A DNA stretch of 57,795 nt from Guillardia theta CCMP2712 (Eukaryota > Cryptophyceae > Pyrenomonadales > Geminigeraceae). Positions 52,570 to 57,795 of the stretch are shown piece by piece. The first letter of the stretch is position 1. Every line of letters begins with the position of its first letter. The stretch is taken from contig NW_005434468.1 in assembly GCF_000315625.1 (NCBI RefSeq), positions 1 through 57,795 on the forward strand, given 5' to 3'. A program made the translations under genes and the position numbers. The notes under the pieces were generated by a model. It ran no database searches. It was not told the DNA's origin and saw only the letters and a list, made by a program, of their open reading frames with translations.

Positions 52570-55500
52570 ATGATAACTATCGAAACCTCACTCGCCTTCC
52601 CAGATGACACTCTTCTTTCGCCTGCTCGCAGCAATAAGCTTCCTCCCCTAGGAGACGAGCCGGGAGCTACCAAGATGCCTGAGGGCAAGGAGGCATGCAG
52701 CCCCCCCGAGAAAATCTTCCATGACTCTCACTCTGAGGAACAATCGCGCCTGGCAGAGGAATACGTAATAGCAAGCGCGTCCAGACCCGGAAACGCCTTG
52801 CAAGACCTCGCTGATCGATATCAGCACTCCCTGCATGCTCGGGATCTATGGAAGGTGTTTCTCTCAGTGCGCCCGATCTCCATGCTCTTGCTTCTGCGTA
52901 TCAGCAGGCTCAGCCTTCTGATCCTGGGAATCATCGTGCTCATCTTCGGGTACCAGGATGAGATCTTTCTGTGGAAATCGGTGCAGGTGGCGGACTACAA
53001 GTCTTATCGGTACTTCAGGTTCACTGCGATGATGCTGCGGGACGGAACGAAATGGCCCAACGTCAAGTCGCCGGGAATAGCGGGGATGGGCTTGATCGTG
53101 GAGAACTGCAGGATGCCGCATGTCATGAAGGACGTGGCTGTGATAGAGCAACTGCCAGGGGTATCGCATGCCGTGAATGGGTCGACGTACGAGCTGAGCT
53201 TTCAAGACTCTGTGCAATCCAACGGCTTCTACATCATCACCAGCAATCTATCGACGGAGCTTGACGTGGTATCTTTCTTCATCGAGGGCTCGGACGACAG
53301 GAAGGACTGGGTCTACATTGCCTACTCTCGAGTCTGTGGGAGCGTCAGATCAAACGACATGTCGACAAAGAACTACCTCAAAAGCAGAAATGCTCCCATC
53401 TACAACACGCCGATGAGGCGACTGGAGGTTGTAGACTTCAACTTCCACGACATGTGGTGTGTATGGCCAGACTACTCGTCGCTGATTGCGAGGGTCGTCA
53501 TGTTTGCGAGTATCTTGCTAGGCTTGATTCTTCTGCACCATCGCTGCCCGAGAGGCTCGACCAAGGTGAAGCGAGCACTTTCGATCTGTAGATGTCTTAG
53601 AGGGCTTTCGCTGACTCATGAAGCAGGTGATAGCTTGGGGGATAGTGCTGACGTCACTGGTTCGCCTTGGAGGGTACGGAGGCTCTACGATGAACTGGCA
53701 CAACGACCGGCAAGGCCTGGTCCTGTACCAGACCTTCGGGGTAATCGAGACCTCGTTGCTGAGCCTATGTCTTCTAACGTTGGTGTTCAGGATTTGTTGT
53801 TGTTTCCGGCTCCTCTACTTCTGAGTGAGCATTTCGCTCTCGAGAAAGGACTGATGGCTGGGATCTACCAGATCTTGGTCACATGGATCATTGATCAGAC
53901 CATCAACTCTGCGGCGATCTTTTTCATTGTCGTCTTCGTGCTTCTGATCGGAAACCGCGAGTGGCACTCGTTCCAGGGCAGACAGGTAATACGCCAAGAC
54001 GTCGAGCAGTTTGAGCAAGCGTGGAAGGAGCTGACCGAGCTTCCAAGCTTTGCAGAGGATGTTGAGTGCTTGAAAGCGCAGGTGGCAGCGACGAAGAAGA
54101 AGTTCCAGATCGACAGCTGTCAGGTCCCCGTTCCTCTGCAGTACAGTTGGTCGGAGTCTTTACACAGCTTCAGCCATCTATACAACACACAGAACAAGTT
54201 CGAGATCATCGTCCAAGGAGGCTTTGACAACCTGGAGAGTAAGAGAGAACCATTCCTCGTCGAGCTTCACAGTCGGATGCTCTCGATGTACATCAACAAG
54301 TGCATGAAGGTGTCGACCCTGGTGGACTCTTTAGATCAACTCTACGCACAGGCCAATGCCTTGAAGCCTCTCTTCCTGGACATCGTCCAAGACTACGCCG
54401 AGCAATCCAACGGCAGCTTCCCCATCATCACCCAGAACAGCGTCGACTTCGTCCGGTGGGTCGACGCCAAGCACAACCCGGACTTGCTCCAGCGCATCAA
54501 GTGGGCCAACCTCAAGAGCGTCGATCGCGCCATCGAGAAGCTCTCGCGCTCCTATGACTTCCACGTGTGTCGTCTGGTGGACATCGTGCGTCAGTGCATC
54601 GTGTTCGAGGACCTGGAGGACCTGACGCGCTGCCTGCATGCGATCACGGAGGACGAGCGGGTGGAGGTGATGAGGGTGAAGAACCGGTTCGACGGGAGCT
54701 ACGACCCGCGGCAGTCGGGAGGGTACCGGGACGTGTGCTTGAACGTGCGGGTGGTGACGGAGAGGACGAAGAGGCTGGGGGTAGCGGGGCACGTGTGCGA
54801 GCTTGTGCTTGCGATGAGAGGGATATACGCTATCAAGGAGGAGGCAGAGCACTCCCGCTATCTTCGGTACAAGAAGACCCGAAGACATCTCAGACTGAGA
54901 TACTTTTTCACATTCCTCCTTCTTGCTTTCAGGCTTCGGAAGATAGGCAAGCTGAACAGATTGGTCGTGTTGTTTTCGATCGATTGTAACTTCTTCCAGT
55001 ACCTGAAGTCCTTGTTCGCGTTCTCGCGAGTATCGAACAGCGAGGAAACCGTGGAGATGGAGGTCAAATCCGTCGATTGCGACGAGCTGGACCGAACCGA
55101 CGCCATCCTGCGGCAAAGGTGCAGCTTTCCAGGAGACTTTCTGGAAGCGAGACTGCGAGAGGTCTGGTTTGCTGTCAAGAACGCAGGCCAGGCAACTGTG
55201 CTTTTCACCAGCACACCAGTGACCCATGCCTTGTACAAGCCATGGTCCAAGCTACTGCTTGTCCTAGTCGGGGTGTACGCGTGTGTGGCTTGCTTCAGCC
55301 TGTCGCCAGAGTTTAGCAAGTCCATCGTCCATGAAAGCGCGATTGCTCTGAGGAGTCTGAGGTTTCGAACGCTTGAGATCGCGTCGACCGCGGATGCGCA
55401 GGCGGTCGTGGCCCCTGGGATCTCGTTGCTGGGTCTCATGTGGAACGGCTGTGAAATCCACGACTTGACGAGCTCGTCCTTTGCTGTGAATGAGGACTTC

Positions 55501-57048
55501 ATCGTCACTTTCTCTAGCGAGCTGCGAGCTAACGGGTGGTTCTTTGCGCCTGTCCCGGTGGCTGGAGAGCAACCTGTGCGGTTTCAAGTGCTGGCGTCAG
55601 AGGATGTGGCTCATCGAGACAACCTGACTGAGGTCTCCTGGAGGGTCATCGGTGCCTCCTCGTGCTCCTGGTCGACTGTCGTCCCTGTCTGCATCCCCAC
55701 GGATCGAGAGAAGTTTGTTTATGCCGAGCACAGCATGGGCGAGCACTACGGTGTCGACCTGAGGAGCCCCTGGTATCAATCCATCGGGACCGTCTTGCTC
55801 TACTTCCCCGTGTTCGTGCTGGCGTTCGGTAGCGCCATCACGGCGAGCATGGGGCAGCACCGCACCCCGCTTGGCATGATCGCAGCGTGCTTGTGGGTAC
55901 CCGGCATCATGGAGCTGATCACAGCCGTCGGCTATGTGACGAGCAGCACATCATCGAGCTACTCGGTGTACTGGTGGGTCTTGGGGGCCTCGTCGATGAC
56001 ATTCGGGCATGTCATCCAGTATCACGAAGAATGGTTCATGTTGTACGTGCCCGTTCACTTTGCTGTGTGCTTCATCGGGCAGGGCTTACAGGACTTGTAC
56101 ATCTCAAAACTTCCGTTGCAAGTACCCGAAGGTCCCACGTTCTTGTTCGTTATCTGGATTCTCATGCATGTTGCCAAGAAGATTGCAATCAAGAGCTCGT
56201 GGAAGTTTATCGAAGAGGACCTGAGGCACTACCAGAAGATCTGGCACGAGATCTGCGGCAGGCAGGGAGTGCAGGATCAGCTCGCATCGCTCGCCTCTCT
56301 CTGCGGGTCCATCAACTCGTCTCCGCGGGCTGGCGTGCCTCTACAGGGAGTCACGCCCGTCGAAGCTGCCGAGGTCGTACCGGCGGGGAAGCAGGGAGGA
56401 GAGAGCGCGATGCGAAGGTGGGCCTGTCGCTGCCGTGAGATGCTGCCGAAGGATGTGCTGAGAGAGCAGCCCAAGATCACGCTTGACCAGCTGTACATGC
56501 AAGCGATGCTGATGGAAGACGAGTTCAAGCTCTTGGTGCAGCAGCTTGCAGACAAGTCCAACGGCAGCTTCCCCATCCTCGCCTCAGATGACGACATGCA
56601 CTTCGTGCGGTGGGTCGACGCCAAGCACAACCCGGACTTGCTCCAGCGCATCAAGTGGGCCAACCTCAAGAGCATCGATCGCGCCATCGAGAAGCTCTCG
56701 CGCTCCTACGACTGCGTTGTCGCGCGCCTGGTGGACATCGTGCGTCAGTGCATCGTGTTCGAGGACCTGGAGGACCTGACGCGCTGCCTGCATGCGATCA
56801 CGGAGGACGAGCGGGTGGAGGTGATGAGGGTGAAGAACCGGTTCGACGGGAGCTACGACCCGCGGCAGTCGGGAGGGTACCGGGACGTGTGCTTGAACGT
56901 GCGGGTGGTGACGGAGAGGACGAAGAGGCTGGGGGTAGCGGGCCACGTGTGCGAGCTGCAGCTGGTGCTGCAGGAGTACAAGTCGTGGACGTTCAAGTTC
57001 AACGGGCACAAGCGATACGTGGAGTTTCGTAACAGACGATGCGAGTGA
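52570..57048 (+). CDS. multi-pass membrane protein with two discoidin-like and two RelA/SpoT-like domains, right copy
   Basis: Start ATG 52570 (M-I-T-I-E-T-S). Three introns are inferred: 53566-53626 (61 nt, GTGAAG...GAAGCAG), 53741-53790 (50 nt, GTAATC...TCTAAC...TTCAG) and 54867-54932 (66 nt, GTACAA...CTTTCAG). Removing the first two restores a membrane-segment frame (V-I-A-W-G-I-V-L-T-S-L-V) in place of a Pro/Arg-rich misread, which is strong support for both. Spliced length is about 1,433 aa. Differences from the left copy include a 4-residue deletion (M-S-N-T absent), L-Y-V-P-V-H-F-A for F-Y-F-T, and a changed third intron. Domain order is as in the left copy: two tandem halves, each ending in an RSH-like domain with G-G-Y-R-D-V. 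Both RSH-like domains are nearly identical over about 110 residues, suggesting recent conversion within the gene. Confidence 0.8.
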   Translation: MITIETSLAFPDDTLLSPARSNKLPPLGDEPGATKMPEGKEACSPPEKIFHDSHSEEQSRLAEEYVIASASRPGNALQDLADRYQHSLHARDLWKVFLSVRPISMLLLLRISRLSLLILGIIVLIFGYQDEIFLWKSVQVADYKSYRYFRFTAMMLRDGTKWPNVKSPGIAGMGLIVENCRMPHVMKDVAVIEQLPGVSHAVNGSTYELSFQDSVQSNGFYIITSNLSTELDVVSFFIEGSDDRKDWVYIAYSRVCGSVRSNDMSTKNYLKSRNAPIYNTPMRRLEVVDFNFHDMWCVWPDYSSLIARVVMFASILLGLILLHHRCPRGSTKVKRALSICRCLRGLSLTHEAGDSLGDSADVTGSPWRVRRLYDELAQRPARPGPVPDLRGNRDLVAEPMSSNVGVQDLLLFPAPLLLSEHFALEKGLMAGIYQILVTWIIDQTINSAAIFFIVVFVLLIGNREWHSFQGRQVIRQDVEQFEQAWKELTELPSFAEDVECLKAQVAATKKKFQIDSCQVPVPLQYSWSESLHSFSHLYNTQNKFEIIVQGGFDNLESKREPFLVELHSRMLSMYINKCMKVSTLVDSLDQLYAQANALKPLFLDIVQDYAEQSNGSFPIITQNSVDFVRWVDAKHNPDLLQRIKWANLKSVDRAIEKLSRSYDFHVCRLVDIVRQCIVFEDLEDLTRCLHAITEDERVEVMRVKNRFDGSYDPRQSGGYRDVCLNVRVVTERTKRLGVAGHVCELVLAMRGIYAIKEEAEHSRYLRYKKTRRHLRLRYFFTFLLLAFRLRKIGKLNRLVVLFSIDCNFFQYLKSLFAFSRVSNSEETVEMEVKSVDCDELDRTDAILRQRCSFPGDFLEARLREVWFAVKNAGQATVLFTSTPVTHALYKPWSKLLLVLVGVYACVACFSLSPEFSKSIVHESAIALRSLRFRTLEIASTADAQAVVAPGISLLGLMWNGCEIHDLTSSSFAVNEDFIVTFSSELRANGWFFAPVPVAGEQPVRFQVLASEDVAHRDNLTEVSWRVIGASSCSWSTVVPVCIPTDREKFVYAEHSMGEHYGVDLRSPWYQSIGTVLLYFPVFVLAFGSAITASMGQHRTPLGMIAACLWVPGIMELITAVGYVTSSTSSSYSVYWWVLGASSMTFGHVIQYHEEWFMLYVPVHFAVCFIGQGLQDLYISKLPLQVPEGPTFLFVIWILMHVAKKIAIKSSWKFIEEDLRHYQKIWHEICGRQGVQDQLASLASLCGSINSSPRAGVPLQGVTPVEAAEVVPAGKQGGESAMRRWACRCREMLPKDVLREQPKITLDQLYMQAMLMEDEFKLLVQQLADKSNGSFPILASDDDMHFVRWVDAKHNPDLLQRIKWANLKSIDRAIEKLSRSYDCVVARLVDIVRQCIVFEDLEDLTRCLHAITEDERVEVMRVKNRFDGSYDPRQSGGYRDVCLNVRVVTERTKRLGVAGHVCELQLVLQEYKSWTFKFNGHKRYVEFRNRRCE

Positions 57049-57174
57049 GGGGCTGCGACTAGGAGAGGAAGAGGAGGGGAAGGAGTGAGAAGCAGGAGCA
57101 GGAATGAAGACAGGGGAGGAGGAGGAGGAAGCTCAGTGAGGCTCGACGTCTGCTCGTGTAAAGTAAATGAAAGA
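52575..57174. repeat. right arm of the 4.6-kb inverted duplication
   Basis: Partner of 46513-51128. The outer end is at about 57174 (cgtgtaaagtaaatgaaaga), beyond which the two sides differ completely. Differences cluster in the third intron and around 53085-53150 and 56050-56180. Confidence 0.95.
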
Positions 57175-57365
57175 ATATTCTATGCCGCATCCCCTCCCTG
57201 ACGTCTTGCTGGTCATCTTGAGAAGCCTGGCCGCGTCCAAACCTGCTGCTCGATCTCCGTCCACTCCTGTCACTTGTTGAGCATGTCGAGACAAGTCAAC
57301 GCATGTCACGACAACATTACGTAGATGTGTTGAATGTCACTTAAGCATATCATACATGGGATTGC
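57175..57365. other. intergenic, nothing seen
   Basis: Unique sequence between the right arm and the microsatellite, with no gene or motif recognised. Confidence 0.5.
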
Positions 57366-57547
57366 GCATCATAATCCTCGTCATCATCATCTCCATCATC
57401 ATCATCTCCATCATCATCATCTCCATCATCATCATCATGGTCATCTCCATTGTCATCGTCGTCGTCATCATCATCGTCATCTTCCTCCTCTTCCTCCTCC
57501 TCCTCCTCCTCTTCGTCATCATCATCTCCATCATCATCGTCGTCGTC

Positions 57548-57612
<65 letters not shown>
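57366..57612. repeat. ATC/TCATCA trinucleotide microsatellite
   Basis: Imperfect then perfect (CAT)n run of about 245 bp. It opens ORFs of Ile, His or Met in different frames, none of them real genes. Confidence 0.95.
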
Positions 57613-57629
57613 ATCTTCTTCTGTCTTCT

Positions 57630-57771
57630 CACCTTCTCACTCGGAGTCTGCAGCGCAACCTTGAGGGAGGAGAGTCAGCGGTTGCAGAAGGTTATGACTC
57701 CTCACCTGGCTCGGCAGATTTTTCCGCACATGCAGCGGCGGCTGAGCCCATCGACCAACCCAGACGCCTGA
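57630..57771 (+). CDS. possible exon, helical Arg/Gln-rich peptide
   Basis: After the microsatellite the frame T-L-R-E-E-S-Q-R-L-Q-K-V-M-T-P-H-L-A reads to a stop at 57769-57771 and looks coding by composition. A splice acceptor could be in ttctgtcttctcaccttctcactcggagtctgcag. No domain is recognised and the gene would start outside or within the repeat. Confidence 0.3.
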
Positions 57772-57795
57772 AAAAGAAGAGAAGAGAAGAGATGA

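Noticed and set aside
57334-57664. Poly-His, poly-Ile and poly-Met ORFs
   Set aside because: Products of the ATC microsatellite.

Overview
The window is eukaryotic nuclear DNA. It has spliceosomal introns (GT...AG, commonly 45-165 nt), LTR retrotransposons, a PIF/Harbinger DNA transposon, interstitial TTTAGGG-type telomere repeats, many micro/minisatellites and a 100-N scaffold gap. From memory, the protein style and intron density fit a cryptophyte alga such as Guillardia theta. That is recall, not proof from the sequence.

Layout. 1-5,630: three copies (one long, two broken) of a repeat-family gene on the minus strand. Two of them are preceded by CCCTAAA repeats and a TTA microsatellite, and an unidentified minus-strand ORF segment, a hairpin and a GC-rich Pro/Ser-coding island lie between copies. 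5,630-10,200: a gene-poor stretch holding three tandem units of a roughly 325-bp repeat, with a complete PIF/Harbinger transposon (32-bp perfect terminal inverted repeats, 3-bp target duplication, Myb-like ORF plus DDE transposase) inserted between units 2 and 3. 10,757-13,816: a gene for a zinc-binding, charged-repeat, kinase-like, RING protein. Its 5' part is an array of about 15 introns, many closely similar to each other, separated almost everywhere by exactly one codon. 14,085-30,015: a three-level nest. A fourth repeat-family copy is split by a Ty3/gypsy chromovirus (14,889-29,854, TSD GTTTT), which is itself split by a Ty1/copia element (15,406-24,995, TSD AATTT). The copia carries an extra 2.6-kb non-pol segment before its polypurine tract. 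30,000-38,450: a minus-strand gene of dozens of small exons encoding a long coiled coil. 39,060-39,770: a 31-bp minisatellite with the gap. 39,782-45,458: a minus-strand multi-exon gene that begins with a signal peptide and ends with a 12-residue coding minisatellite. 46,513-57,174: a 4.6-kb inverted duplication of one gene, head to head around a 1.4-kb unique spacer. The gene encodes a large multi-pass membrane protein with two discoidin-like outer regions and two RelA/SpoT-synthetase-like cytoplasmic domains. 57,330-57,795: an ATC microsatellite and a possible exon.

The strongest candidate for something undescribed is the single-codon microexon array at 10,757-12,463. Joining the predicted 3-nt exons gives an open frame that starts with ATG and completes a Cys-rich zinc-binding motif running in frame into the kinase. 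The RSH-like double-domain membrane protein in a palindromic duplication, the telomere-repeat-flanked gene family and the nested retrotransposons are secondary points of interest. All exon models here are read from the sequence alone and lack transcript support.
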